Source: Paramecium sonneborni (lineage: Eukaryota; Ciliophora; Oligohymenophorea; Peniculida; Parameciidae). From it: a stretch of DNA of 64,000 bases. Shown piece after piece: positions 34,371 to 47,183 of the stretch. Below the pieces are notes generated by a model. That model made no database searches, was not told where the DNA came from, and saw nothing but the letters and a program-made list of their open reading frames with translations. The stretch covers positions 169,380 through 233,379 of the forward strand of contig CAJJDN010000121.1 of NCBI GenBank assembly GCA_905182985.1, in the 5' to 3' direction. The stretch's first letter is position 1; every line of letters begins with the position of its first letter. A program made the translations under genes and the position numbers.

Positions 34371-37300
34371 TCATTCTAGGATCATAGCCAAAAATATAAA
34401 GGCCATGCTTATTTTTTAAGCTGATTCATCAACTGGTGGATCTAATTCTTCGCCAGGATTCTAATTTGTAACATTAGTTTCAACGTATTAACAAGAAGTA
34501 CAATTTCTAGTCTAATTATTCCAAGTATATGTATAGTTTGAATTGATCATACAATTATCTAGCTATAATTTTGATGGATCTGTTTTCTAACATTCATTAT
34601 TTGATGATAATTCACAAGTTTAAAATTAATTTGTAAATGTTTAATAAAATTTGCAAGAGTTTGTCATTTCATAGACAATCTCACAATCTTAGGGAACACA
34701 TGATGAAGTACTATTTTTGGTAATATAGCTGCATCCTTAAAGAGAGAGACATTTAGTCTCATCAGTAATGACTGAACATCCTGAAACATTAGAACATATA
34801 TTATTAGCCCAATAACAAGTCTTAGAATCAGAAGTACCAAAATTACAGGCAGTTTAATCTGTATAAGAAGTGCATGAACTTTCTTTCTTAATGCATACTT
34901 ATTTAGTGCCATCGTAAACACATTGAGTTATTGCCTAACATGTGAAAACAGTAGCTGGAAGGATATCTTTACAAACTTTAACTCTACAAAAAGTTCCTGT
35001 TTCTTTAGTTACATCTGTCCAATAGCATGGACCAGTTTAACCATAACCATTATTACAAAATGTCATTGTTGTATATGATTCACATGTTGATATTGTCATA
35101 CACTTACTACCATTTGTAGTGCAAGTAGACATTTTGGAGTTACAATATTAATGAGTAGCCCCGCTAATATCTGAACAAGTTTCTGATCTGCATTTTACAT
35201 CCCAAACACAATTGCCAGTATTAGTAGGGGATGGCTTATTTGATGTTATAAAGCAAGATGATCTATCAGTATAACTTGCACAATCTGTGCTTATTTCCAT
35301 ACATTATGATCCGTTTGTAGTGCAAATGTTACTAACTCCTTAACATTCTTGATGAGTTTTATAATAAGTATCCTTACATTACTTAAATACCATGCATATT
35401 TTGGTGGTAGCAGTTGGATCTTTAAGAGCTAACATACATTTTCCATCAGAACCGATGTTACAATTTGATGAAGAAAGGTCTTCACATTTTTTAATAGGGG
35501 TGCACTTAATTCCATCAGAACTGCAAGTTGGAAATACACTTTTACATTCTGCATCTGTGGTGAGAGGGATATCTTCACATCTCATATATTGAATGCATTA
35601 TCCTAAAGGATTATTTATATTTCCTAAAGCTTTAACCCATAGACATGGTAATCCATCTGATGTTTCAACACATTATGCTTCAATCTAATATTCAGCACAT
35701 GAAGCTGCCATATATACGCATTACTTATTGAGTGAGGTTGTACAACTTTCATTTAATTTCTTACACTTAAAATGATCTGTACCTTACAAATCAGTACAAT
35801 CATTACTTCTGCAACCTTTATCATCTTCCCAAATGCACACTTTTCCTACTCTTTTAAGCATACAACTTTCTTTAGTTTCAAAATTCTTACAATCTTAAAT
35901 CAATTTGCAACCACCATTTTTTTTTACAGTACATTTACTATTAAATGATTAACATTGTTTTTCACTAATATAATCAACTGAAGATGCTTTTTCACAACAC
36001 TTATTTCACAATATCCATCACTTGTAGCAGTGGCTGGATTCCAAATGCATTGTTCATTTTTATCACTAACTCTACAGGCATCTTCAGTTCTTGCTTCTTC
36101 ACAAGATCTTCTTAAAATACATCTAAATCCATCTGTTGTACATTTACCTCCTAATCCAGCAGCCTTACATGTAGCATCAGTTGCTAATAAATACTATTCA
36201 CAATCAGCTGTAACACATCTTTAGTTTTCACTGCTTTCACAAGTATTTAGATAATTTGAGCATTCTCCATCAAAATCTTCTGGAATGTTGCTGCATAATC
36301 TTGTTACACATTACAATCCATTCCAATAACATAAAGTTCCATAAAAACTTTTAGTACATTATTCTTTTAATTGATAATCTTCACATTTTGGTGTTAAATC
36401 TATACATCCAGCAGAGCTTGAATTAATAGTACAATCACTTAAGAAATCGTTACAGCGTTTATGAGTTGTAAATGTAATGGGTGCTTTACTACATAATTTA
36501 GTGTAACATAATTAATCAATTTGATCCCATTTACAATCTAATCCAGTTGAACTATATCTACATTAATCTTCTATTTTATATTCTTCACAACTTGCTCTAT
36601 ATCTACATCCTTAAGCTTATAGAATACCTGATGATACTTCAACAACAGCTACTGTGCATTTATCTTAATATTTTGTATTAACATTCAATTGATATTCAGA
36701 ACATGCTTCATGAGTTATTATAGAATTTGGAGCTGATAAACAAGTCCTCATCTCACAAAATTTATTCTCAGGATTGTCTGTGTTCCAATTACAATAAGAA
36801 CCAGTTGAATCTTATACACACTGTTCTTCATATTTGTATTATGTACATTCCTTAAAGTTCATACATCCAGATTTGATTAATTTAGTTTTATCTATAGGAT
36901 CAGGTGAAATACTAACTGTGCATCTTTAAAACTTATTTTATTTCTTGGGATCTTGAATGTTATTTAGATCATAACATTCTTAATGAGTATCATATTTTTC
37001 TGTTTTTTCAATCGAATCACAAGAGAACAAAACACATTTTTACTGTGATGGGTTCCAAAAACAAAGTCTACTTTAATTATCAACAACACATTATAATTCT
37101 GATGTGTAATTCTCACAAACAGTTCTTGGCGTGCAACCACCCTCATAAGCAATTGTACAAGTTGGCATATAACTTTCACATTGAGCATCATTGATTGAAT
37201 CTTTGTCTGAGTAACACGTTTTCTTAACACAAAGATTGGTATTTGGATTAACTATACATTCTCCATCTATAGTAGTCCATAAACAAGAACTGACATCCTA

Positions 37301-40300
37301 TTCAAGACATTTACTCTTCATTTCAACACATTAGGTTTTTGCTTTGTTTAGAGTGCAAGAACTCTTCCATTTTACACATTCTAAATGAGAACTATTATTT
37401 AATGCATTGTCACATGTTTTATCAGTGCATCCAGTAGTTCCTTAATTCGTACATGTTTACTTAACTTAACTACATAGTTCTGAAGTATATGTTGTTAATG
37501 ATTGCCCCAAATAGATTTTATTGCATGCACTAACTTAAAGCGGTGATTAGCATAAAGCATCATTATCCTCAAATTTAGATTAGACACAATATTCACTAGC
37601 ACTTCTATAACAGTTTTCAATTGTATAACCTCCACATTATTTTTAGGCAACACAATTAGTTTTAGCTCTATTTATGCTGCAATGCTTACTGAATTATTAA
37701 CATTCTTCGTAAGATGTCCCTAATTTATATTGACAATTCTATTCAGCTTCTTAAGAGCTGTTGACACCAATACATTAGCTAGATCCATCTGTCTACCAAA
37801 TACAATTGCTAAGTGCTGATTTAATACATAAATTTGATTCTTTATATGTACCACATGAGCTCTAAATTAAAATACACTTTGATTTATCTTTTGTTGCAAT
37901 GCAGGTTTAATCAAAATCTTAACACATTTCATCTGTCAAATTAACGCCAATCTTTTCTTCACAAGTTCTATTAGTACATCCTTAACTACCAGTTTAACCA
38001 TCGGGATATTTACAGAATGCTCTATACGATTTACAACCATCGTCATTTTCGCTTGACCAGGTATTACAAGGAGTATATTTACTATAACAAGATGTTCCAT
38101 TATTAGCACATAGACCATCAAGTCTAGCATTATAGCATTCAACAATTGAATAAGAACTGCAACGGTCCTATTCTTTAACACATGCATTTAAAGCTTTATT
38201 AATTGAACATCTAACATTTTCTGATATAATATTTTAGCAATCAGATAATTTAGAAACTTAAGAACCTCCTGTTAATTTTGTTACTGTTGTATAATCAGAA
38301 CATGTTTTCATAGCACATCCCGTATTATTTGAATTTGCTTTACAATAGGTAACTACATTTTCACAAGCTGAAGTTGAAGGGTTTTCTAATTTTAGATCGA
38401 CACATGAAACTTTATCATAATCCCAACATCTATTATTGCTCCATACACAACTTTTGCCTAATAAATTCTTAAAACATTATTTAGAAGACTTGTAATTAAA
38501 GCAATATTATTGTTTATCTACACAACCTTTAGCATCAACTCTTGAAATAACTGTACAAGTTTCATTATAGCTTTAACAAGCAGCAAAAGAATTATATTTA
38601 GAACCATAAACATCATCACATTTTTCTTAATCACAAGTGTACAAACCTGATATATTATTAAGTCTAATTACACATTCATTGCCATAATTGTCTATTTTAC
38701 AATGATCTAATGGCTTATATTTTGAACAACTAGTTTCTAGTTTAATGCATTTACTTTTTTCTGCATCCACAGTACACTTTTAAAATGATTTTAAATAACA
38801 GTTTGTGTGATTATATTCTAAGCTATAAATTTCTAATTTTAAATTTCCACAATCACTTGGTAAACATTTGTCTCCTTACCAAAAACAATCATTATTATTG
38901 TTATCATCTGTAAAGAGAGCATTTTCACCACAGTTAGCCTAGGTCTTGAGTTAAGAACAAGAATCAGGTTTTTTCATACATCCATTTCCTGTATCATTTA
39001 AAGTGCAACATCCTCTACCATCAGGCTTAGAACAGTTATTTGCATTTAGTTAATATTCTACACAACTTTGAACACTGTTATATTTCTAAGGTTCTAAAGT
39101 AGTTGAAAGACAAGTTCTTATTTAACACTTAGAATTGGCTTAATCCCATACACAATCAAAATTCTTGGTAGCATCATAATCACAAATTTCTTAAAGAGCT
39201 CTTTAACTACACTCTGGTAATTTCCAACATCCTTTTCTATAATTGTTTACAAAACATCCATCTTTATAAACTTAACATGCAATATTTGAGCCTGTAGTAA
39301 CAGGTGCAGTTTCACAAGTTTTATCTTAACATATTCCATTCTTCCATGCACATTCTATCGTAGTTATTTATTTATTTAAACCAATTGAAGTTCTCAATCT
39401 ACAACCTTCTTCTAATTTAATTATTTCACATTTTAATGGAAGACTCATACAACCTTTACCAGTTAATGATAAGGTGCAAGTATTTAAATATTTATTACAG
39501 TCATCATGTGTTAAAAATTCTTAAGATGCTATTTCGCATGTTCTTGAAACACATTTATTTCTCCAAGAACAAGATTAGCCATAAAAATCTTATTGCCCTT
39601 TACATTTACCTTCATCTTTAAAGTTTTCACAAATTTTATCTTCACATCCAGTTCCAGATGAATTAACTTAACATTTGTTCCAAAATTATTCACATAATGT
39701 TTAAGTATTAAATTTAGATGGTGCCTTATTACATTATTTTGTGATACATTCATCAGTTACATCATACCAATAACAATCAGCTCCATTAACATCTTTTACA
39801 CAAGCTATGTCTATGCTTACTTTTGAACATGAATCATTCTTTATGCAACCTCCACCACTTCTAGTAATACATTTATTATTAGGTAGATATTTCTCACAAT
39901 CTTCATTAGTTTTCATAGTGTCAGGAGCATTTTTACATGACTTTTCCTAACAACCTACTCCATTATCAGTAGTACAATGAAATAAGAATTTTTCACATTA
40001 TTCATGAGTTGTTAATTATATTGATGCATTTTCACAAGTTTTTTCCATGCAAGTTTCATCCCATAAACATTCTTTACCTTCAGCACTCTTATTTGTTTGA
40101 CAATCTAATTTTTTTTTAATGGCACTACAACCTTTATTTACTTAACATCCCATTCCATCTTTACTGATGCATTCATCTTTAAACGATTAGCATTATTTAT
40201 CTGTTTGATAATCAAGAGGAGCAGATTCACATTCATGAATAACACATTGATTGTATTAACTTATCCAAAAACAGAATCTTCCTTAATAATCTTTGAGACT

Positions 40301-41188
40301 TGTACAATCATTACTATTGTTCAAATCTTTACATTCTACAATCTTTTAACATCCACCACCGTCTCTTATAGTACAATTAGGCATAAATGATTAGCATTTA
40401 TCTTTTGAATCATAATTATAAGGAGCATCTTCACAGGATCTTTCATTACATTACCCATCTCTCCATTCACAATAACTATTATTTGATGTTATTACGCATT
40501 AACCTTCAAAAGAATAGGCACCACACTCTGCTTACAAATCAGTACATTCCCTATCATCATAATATGCCATATCATATTTTACTGTACAATTACTCAATTA
40601 ACTGTTACATCCCTCATGAGAAGCAGCAGAATCTTTTGGAATCTCAGAGCAATTGTAAATGTCTTTACAATTATTTAATTATCCATCCCATGTGCATGAC
40701 TATCCACGAATGTTCTTTTACTTACAAGCTTATTAGGTGTTGTACTCTGAACACTCTCCAATTTCCACACATTATTTTAAATCAGTTGTACATTATTTGG
40801 ATATTTCATTACATTCTAAATGTGATTGTTTTACATATGCTGTACATCCAGTGAAGAATAAGCATTAACCATCCTCCCAAACACATGGATATTACTTTTA
40901 ACAACCAGCACATTCAATTTACTTGTTTTAACAGTTATTGCAAATAAAGGCTTTCTAACAGTCTCCTTAGTATTTATATTAAGAACAGAATGGTTTGCTC
41001 TCTATAACTGGTTTAGTTTAGATTTCAATACTCACTTTACAATTATTATCTTTCCATTCGCAAGATTGCAGAGGAAATTTTAAACAATCACTCTCTGATT
41101 TTAGATTTTTACATTCACATTATAAATCAGCACCTTGAACAAAACATAATATTGTCAAGAATACAATGATTAGTTTGATTTTTATCAT
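34371..41188 (-). CDS. Giant cysteine-repeat surface antigen (i-antigen type), one apparent frameshift (about 2272 aa)
   Basis: Begins with a signal peptide (MIKIKLIIVFLTILCFVQG), then more than 2,200 residues of repeated Cys-rich units such as CTTNGSKCMTISTCESYTT. Such units are typical of Paramecium surface antigen (PSA) proteins, large GPI-anchored coat proteins expressed one at a time. The C-terminus has a short hydrophobic run after DESAQ (MAFIFLAMIL), consistent with a GPI signal. From 41188 to about 36010 one frame is open; from about 35990 to 34371 the next frame continues the same Cys pattern. One missing base near 36000 would restore it (total 2,273 codons). A 23-nt GTG...CAG intron there is possible but would delete a conserved Cys. 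No other break was found. Confidence 0.8.
35988..36010 (-). other. Frame transition inside the surface-antigen gene
   Basis: Upstream codons fall on positions 1 mod 3 and downstream codons on 2 mod 3 (checked at 37216, 36016, 35987 and 34373). The peptide breaks between DGYCEISV and CEKASSVDYI, exactly where a Cys follows in neighbouring repeats. Confidence 0.8.
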
Positions 41189-42183
41189 TAAATAATTATG
41201 CTTCATAAAGAAAAAGATTTTTTGCATTTATATTCTATTTTTAATCCAAAAGACGCATTAAGTTAACTGACGTATAAAACAATACTATTAAGTCTTTTGA
41301 TACTAAAATTATTGAGAACGAGAATGAGGTTGTGCAAAAATAAATTTTAAACCTCTCATAATTTATAGTTACTGTAATTTAAAAAAAATTGTTTTTCTTT
41401 TATTTTTTTAATATCTTCTCCAATTAATTTCTCAAATCAAATACTTTCTTTAGTTTGTTTCAAATTAAAAAGTAATAGAAAAACAAAATTTTATTTATTG
41501 TTAAATTTTATTGATAATTAAATTAATTAGAAAACAAATCTGATAACTTAGAGCCTATAATTTAATAATTTGATTTAATTTGAACTGAAGAATTAGCAAC
41601 ATGAAGCATCATTTAATAAATTTTAGTAGAAACCGTAACAGCTAAATACTAAATATTATTATTAAGAAATATTTTTACTTATTAAGATTATTAATATATA
41701 AAATAATAGATACAATTTTAATTTTTATTATTTCAATAGACCTAAATTATATTAACGAATTCACATTCTTAATTTTAGAATTATTGTTATTCTGATTTAA
41801 ACATCTATAAAAAATTTGATATATATCCATTAATTCCTAAAAATAACACAACAAAGGTAAAAACATGATAATTAATTTACTTTAAAAAGATAATAAAACA
41901 TACCTTACTAATTTCTGAAGTTTTTCGTTAGAAATTTTTTTCTCATTAATATTAAATAAAATGTTCAAAAAAATTAATGAAAAAAAATATTAGTAGAGAG
42001 CCTACTAGAATGTCTAATGTAATTTATAGTTTCTTAGCTTAGAAAACTAGGTAGCCTGATATTTAAAAATAAACCTTTAGAAATTTTTAATATAATGTGT
42101 GATTGCTGTTTATAATAATTAAATAATTACCTTTTTAATTATATATTTATTATTATAATATATTATAAAGATTTTTAATTAAC
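41189..42183. other. Long intergenic region upstream of the surface-antigen gene
   Basis: About 1 kb, the upstream region of the surface-antigen gene. It contains one TGA-free + frame (next entry) but no repeat, hairpin or clear element that I could identify. Surface-antigen genes are known to be controlled through their upstream regions. Confidence 0.4.
41198..41980 (+). CDS. Doubtful ORF divergent from the surface-antigen gene (260 aa)
   Basis: ATG at 41198 to TGA at 41978-41980, no interruption. The start MLHKEKDFLHLYSIFNPK is protein-like, but later parts are dominated by Ile, Asn, Leu, Phe and Gln as expected from translated AT-rich DNA. No domain and no intron. With only TGA as stop, an open frame of this length has a chance probability of the order of a percent, so it may be spurious. 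Confidence 0.2.
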
Positions 42184-43457
42184 ATGAGTGATTCAATAAC
42201 TGAGTCAAATTCTTTTGAAAGAAATGCAAAAGCTGTAGTTTTAGGTGAATAATATTATCTTGTTCGTTTAATTTATAAAGGCAGAAGTCATAACCTTTAT
42301 TTAGGTAATAAGATAAATGTAATAGTAAGTGTAGCTTTAGATAAGTTTGATCCGAATACTTACTATTTAGTAGAAATGAAAAGGTATAAAGAATCAATAT
42401 TTTCTATAGTTAAGAATAACACAATTCCTTTGTTTGTGATGAAAGGATTGTAAAAAAATTACATGATTGTAAAATTCATATAAATAGTTTATTTTAGTAT
42501 AATTCATTCCAAAGACAATAAAATCAGGGATATATATATATAAAAATATGGAATATCGTTATAATATTAAGGAAAGATGTGGACCTTCTCTTAAATTGTG
42601 TTTTTAACATTAAAATCGAAAGTTTTCTGATTAAGTATTTGCTACCCTAGCAATTGAAGCAGTAATAATGAGAGTTAATTTTTTAGATAAGTGCATTAGA
42701 GAAAATGCATTCAGCATCAATAGTTCATTGTTATTTAAAACCTAAGAAATTTGTCACACTTCATAGAGGAGTTCAATTACTTTTAACTGACCTAAAATTT
42801 GCATAAAAATACAAATTAAGGTAATTATTAAACTAAAACACTAAAAATAAATTTCAATATGCATTAGCATTAAACAAATATTCAAGTTTAAATTTGCATT
42901 TAGGAATAAGTATAGCAATAATTTAAATAAAGGACCTTGTCCTAGAGATGATTTAGAATCTTTAGCATATATACTGATAAATTTTTATATAGGAGGACGA
43001 CTTTTTAAGACAAAGTAAAAGAAAACAAAAAGTGATAAAATAAAGGAAGTTGAATTATAAAAAATGAATCTGATAATAGAGAAAGCATTTCCATCTCTAC
43101 CTAAAGAAATAATTTAATTTTATTATCATGTAAAATTATCAAACATTGATTAATACAAAGTAATCAATTATGATGAATTTAAAACATATTTTTATAAAAT
43201 GATGTAGAAAAACAACAATACAATAAATTTAAAATAGTATCCTTGGGTAATTGTATTTCAATATCAATACTAAGAATCAAGAGCTAATAGATCCATATAA
43301 ATAATAGAGTTCTGCTATTAGTTTATCTTCTGTAGTAGAGGATGACGAAAATGAATCTGATGATTCATTAATTGAAGAATAATCAATTTTGAGTGTAATT
43401 GAGTAGTTGAAGTAAAATTCAAAAACTAAAAAACTACTTTCTGAATTAGATAATTGA
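42184..43457 (+). CDS. Casein-kinase-1-like pseudokinase (392 aa)
   Basis: Five exons; introns 42469-42487 (19 nt), 42662-42686, 42910-42932 and 43247-43274. The kinase fold follows the CK1 pattern: FIPKTIKSGIYIYKNMEYRY then CGPSL (CK1 'GPSL'), NRKFSDQ, AISALEKMHSASIVH, KYSSLNLHLGI (CK1 'Y.S.N.H.G') and PRDDLESLAYILINF (CK1 'RDDLESLGY'). Catalytic residues are lost: the VAIK site reads V50-A-L-D53, HRD reads H167-C-Y169 and DFG reads D188-L-K190. The C-terminus is acidic and Ser-rich with a final coiled coil. Phosphotransfer is unlikely; substrate binding or regulation of true CK1 is inferred. The intact frame and exact splicing argue against simple decay. Confidence 0.75.
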
Positions 43458-44186
43458 TATATATTATAATTTATTTGTGTAATCATAACATTTGTATTTG
43501 TAAAAAAATAATTTTTAAATGAAATAAAGAAAAAAGGAACAGCAAAAAGATATCTTTATTACATTAGGCTACAAACTATGAAAAATGGAATGATAAATCT
43601 ATTAAGTTTTACTTTAAATATTTTAATTAAAGAATAGATCACTATTTATGATGACTTTTTAAATTATAAATCAGGTTTTTCTTAACAATTCTAAGATAAG
43701 AGAAAGAGGTAAATATTCAAGTCAAAATTAAAAGATAGAAATTAAAAATAAAATATCTTATTGGGTTATAATGGTAAGTTTAAAATTTTAAGGAGATCTA
43801 ATCATTTAGGTATAAAAGAATATAAAATTGAATCAATTATTTAATTGTATAAAAATTTAATTAAATTTATTTTATGTAAATCTTCTTTCATTTTTGAATT
43901 CACTTTGCTCTTCTTGTTTTATATAGTAGAACTATTATTCATACTAATATATAATAAATATTTATTGAGATTAATTATTTCTTAAGAATTCACTTTAATC
44001 TCAATTACAATGTTATTTTAAAAATATTACTATATATATTTGGTAAAATCTTTTCAATCAATTGCAACAACATATACAAACTATTTTAAAAGTGATTGTT
44101 GTAAACGTTATATAGTTTGTTTATTTCTAATGTATTAAATTTTGATTCAATATTTATATAAAATAAAATTTTTTGTTAAAACTGAA
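43458..44186. other. Intergenic, with an open + frame of doubtful meaning
   Basis: A + frame is open from an ATG at 43578 without TGA right into the next gene, in the same frame. Its translation is Ile/Leu/Phe/Lys-rich with a hydrophobic run (FEFTLLFLFYIVELLFILIY). It could be an N-terminal extension of the next protein, but the composition looks like translated AT-rich spacer. Confidence 0.4.
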
Positions 44187-45053
44187 ATGTCTTCTAACAT
44201 CTATTTGACGACATCATAAATTCATGAATTGTTTTCTATTTGTGAACTAAAAACAACTGATGTTAAGAGGCTTGAAATCCCCTCATTTAACTAGGTATAG
44301 CAAAGTGCATATTTCCCTGAGTTCCCGGATGAAGTATAAATTTTTAGATTATATACTAGCCATGTCAATATTCTTCTGATTCAAAGAAAGAAGATTAGTA
44401 CACGACCAATCATACAAATAATACTAATAGGCATCCTAGCTAAGATTCAATCTTTGAAATTAAAGATGACACAGTTAGAAGTATATCAAATTAATCATTT
44501 AGTTCAGTATCAAAGTTAGAATATGAGAATTTAAAAAGAGATGCTCTTTGTTATTAATCTCTGGTCAAATAAAATAAAGAATTGAAAACCTTAAAATCGT
44601 TCGTCATTCAACTAAATTAATAAAAATGTAATAAATAATTTCTAATATTAAGCTTAGATCACTCTTTTGTAAGAGAGTAATAAAAAAATGTAGGGACACA
44701 TATAAGATCTTTTATAGAATTTAAAGTCTATTGAAAATGAAAATTAAAAATATTAAGATGATATATTATAACTAAGATTATAAATTTAAGATTAATTAAA
44801 GATCATATAATAAGGTAAGATAGATTATGAAAAATAAAAAATATCAATTATTCAAAAAGATGAAGCTTATTTCAAATTAAAGGAGAGTTTTGATAAATTT
44901 TAAAAAGATTCAGAAAAGACTAAGAATAGCAAAAGTGCTTAAAGAGGAACTTACTAACCAAATAATACTTCGATATCTTTAGTAAAAGGATTATCCAAGG
45001 TTAATCTTAAAAATTATTGTAATCAGAGTTTAATTATTGAAAAATAGAGTTGA
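44187..45053 (+). CDS. Coiled-coil protein (271 aa)
   Basis: Three exons; introns 44334-44359 and 44628-44652. Begins MSSNIYLTTSQIHELFSICE, then a Ser/Asn-rich stretch (QDSIFEIKDDTVRSISNQ) and a coiled coil from about residue 100 (KLEYENLKRDALCYQSLVKQ; NLKSIENENQKYQDDILQL). The tail is basic. No recognised domain. A start at 43578, in the same frame, cannot be excluded, but 44187 begins the part with normal protein composition. A structural or adaptor function is a guess. Confidence 0.6.
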
Positions 45054-45208
45054 TAGTGATGATTTTCCTATCAATACATTATTTCACTATTTTTATATAA
45101 ATAAATAAGATATATAATAATATTATGTATTCTTTTTAACTTTATAATTCTTTAAGATAGCTAGCTAATTTAATAGTTAATTTTTAATTTTAATATGTAT
45201 TATTTTTA

Positions 45209-45786
45209 ATGAAATAAATTATCATTTTAGCTTTACTCCTAATCTTGGTTCTTGGAGATTCACATTAATATAAGCAAAATCAACATAGGCACAAGAAAGT
45301 ACATGGTAAATAATTGAATATATTCAAGTATTTAAATGGATTTTGATTTCTGTAGTAGCAGTTGTTGCATTTTTAGTAATTAGAAAAATAGTAAGAAAAA
45401 GAAGATAAATAAGAAGAATGAAAAAGTAGTAGAGATAGAATTAATTATCAGAAACTGTAGTTTTTGGAGAACCTATGAATGATAACATTCCTTAACCAAA
45501 ATTCTATGCTGTTCCTATTGAATAATATCAACAATTTAAAAATTGGTTGAAACAATAAAAGTAACAATAAGAAGCTTTGTTATAATAATAATAATAGTTT
45601 TAATAATAATAATTGTAATAACAACAATAATAATCTGTTTAAAATAATCAGATTCCCTAACAACCTGTAGCCGGATATCCAATTTATTAATAATATCCTC
45701 AATAAATGCCTCAAGTTGTATATCCATAATTATTGAACAAGAGTCAGGTTGAGATCCAACTACCTGATGTCAGAGTTCCATAATGA
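45209..45786 (+). CDS. Small single-pass membrane protein with Gln-rich tail (184 aa)
   Basis: Two exons; intron 45306-45328. Starts MKQIIILALLLILVLG, a signal peptide, then a short His/Gln-rich luminal stretch (HQYKQNQHRHKKVH). A membrane segment (WILISVVAVVAFLVI) is followed by a stop-transfer basic cluster (RKIVRKRRQIRRMKKQ). The cytosolic tail is Gln-rich (a long polyQ-like run encoded mainly by TAA) and Pro/Tyr-rich (YPIYQQYPQQMPQVVYP). No family recognised. The tail resembles low-complexity interaction regions, and its repeats may vary between strains. Confidence 0.6.
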
Positions 45787-46149
45787 ACTATAAAATTAAA
45801 ATATACATTACATCATATAGAAAATAATTATATAATATAAAAAAATAAATTTTCTTTTCTTAAAATCAAACATTAATCTAAGAGTAAGATACTTATTGAT
45901 AAATATAATTAAAATAAATAATTGCTTAAATATAATAGTATTCATTTGAAAATAAATTAATTCACTAATTTAGATAAGATTGGTTGAGATTGATATATAA
46001 AGGGTAAAGAAGTTTGAAGATATAGAAGGGGTAAAGAATTCAATAAATTAAGTTTAAAATAAAACAATTAAAAATTAAAAGTAATACTGAAGTTTTGGTA
46101 TTTATAGAAATAAGTGGATATAAATGATATTAAATAAAAATAAAATTAA

Positions 46150-47147
46150 ATGGGGCCATATCTAAGTCAACCAAAGAAAGATAAAAAAACAACATCAGGA
46201 TAAGGAAAATCGGTGATATTTGCTGCTTCTGAAATGCAAGGTATAAATAATATGATAATATATAGGGTGGAGAAACACAATGGAGGATGCTCATATCCAT
46301 AAACCCGATATTGTATAAGATGTCTCTATTTTTGGTGTATTTGATGGACATGGAGGTAGAGAGGTTGCCTAATTTGTTGAAAAACACTTTATAGATGAAA
46401 TCTTAAAAAATAAAAATTTTAAGGATCAAAAATTCGAAGATGCTCTTAAAGAAACATTTTTGAAGATGGATGAATTGTTGATGACAACAGATGGATAAAA
46501 AGAACTTAATTTATACAAAGCAAATGAAAGCGATGGTAAATGATTATAAGATTATAGAATCATATGCTGGATGTACTGCTAATGTAGCTTTAATTCATAA
46601 GAATACTTTGTATGTAGCTAATGCTGGTGATTCAAGATCAGTTTTATGTAGAAACAACACTAATTATGATATGAGTGTTGATCATAAACCAGATAATGTT
46701 GAGGAGAAATCAAGAATTGAAAGAGCAGGAGGATTTGTTAGTGATGGACGTGTTAATGGTATTTATTTATATAATTATAATAGGTAATTTGAATCTATCT
46801 AGAGCATTGGGAGATTTAGAATACAAACGTGATAACAAATTTAGACCTAATGAATAACTTATCATTGCTCTTCCAGATGTTAAGAAGGTAGAATTAGGAC
46901 CATAAGACAAGTATTTATTATTAATAAATTAAGATTTATTTTAATGGGTTGTGATGGTGTATTTGAAACTTTGAATCATTAAGAATTATTAAAACATGTT
47001 AATTCCACTTTAGGATAATCATAAGTCACTGAAAGTTTATTAGAAAAGGCTGCTGAAGATTTATTAGATTAATTATTAGCTCCAGATACAAGTTAAGGAA
47101 CAGGCTGTGACAATATGACAACCATCATTGTCTATTTGAAAAAATGA
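46150..47147 (+). CDS. PP2C-type protein phosphatase (300 aa)
   Basis: Five exons; introns 46241-46265, 46536-46557, 46759-46783 and 46911-46933. All PP2C landmarks are present in order: [17 protein letters not shown] (metal ligands), [48 protein letters not shown] and GCDNMT near the C-terminus. This is a Mg/Mn-dependent Ser/Thr phosphatase, complete and likely active. The start MGPYLSQPK has a Gly2 and so may be myristoylated, as in some protozoan PP2Cs. Its substrates are unknown. Confidence 0.9.
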
Positions 47148-47183
47148 AAAAGAATATAAAAAAACAACATTTATGTAATATTA

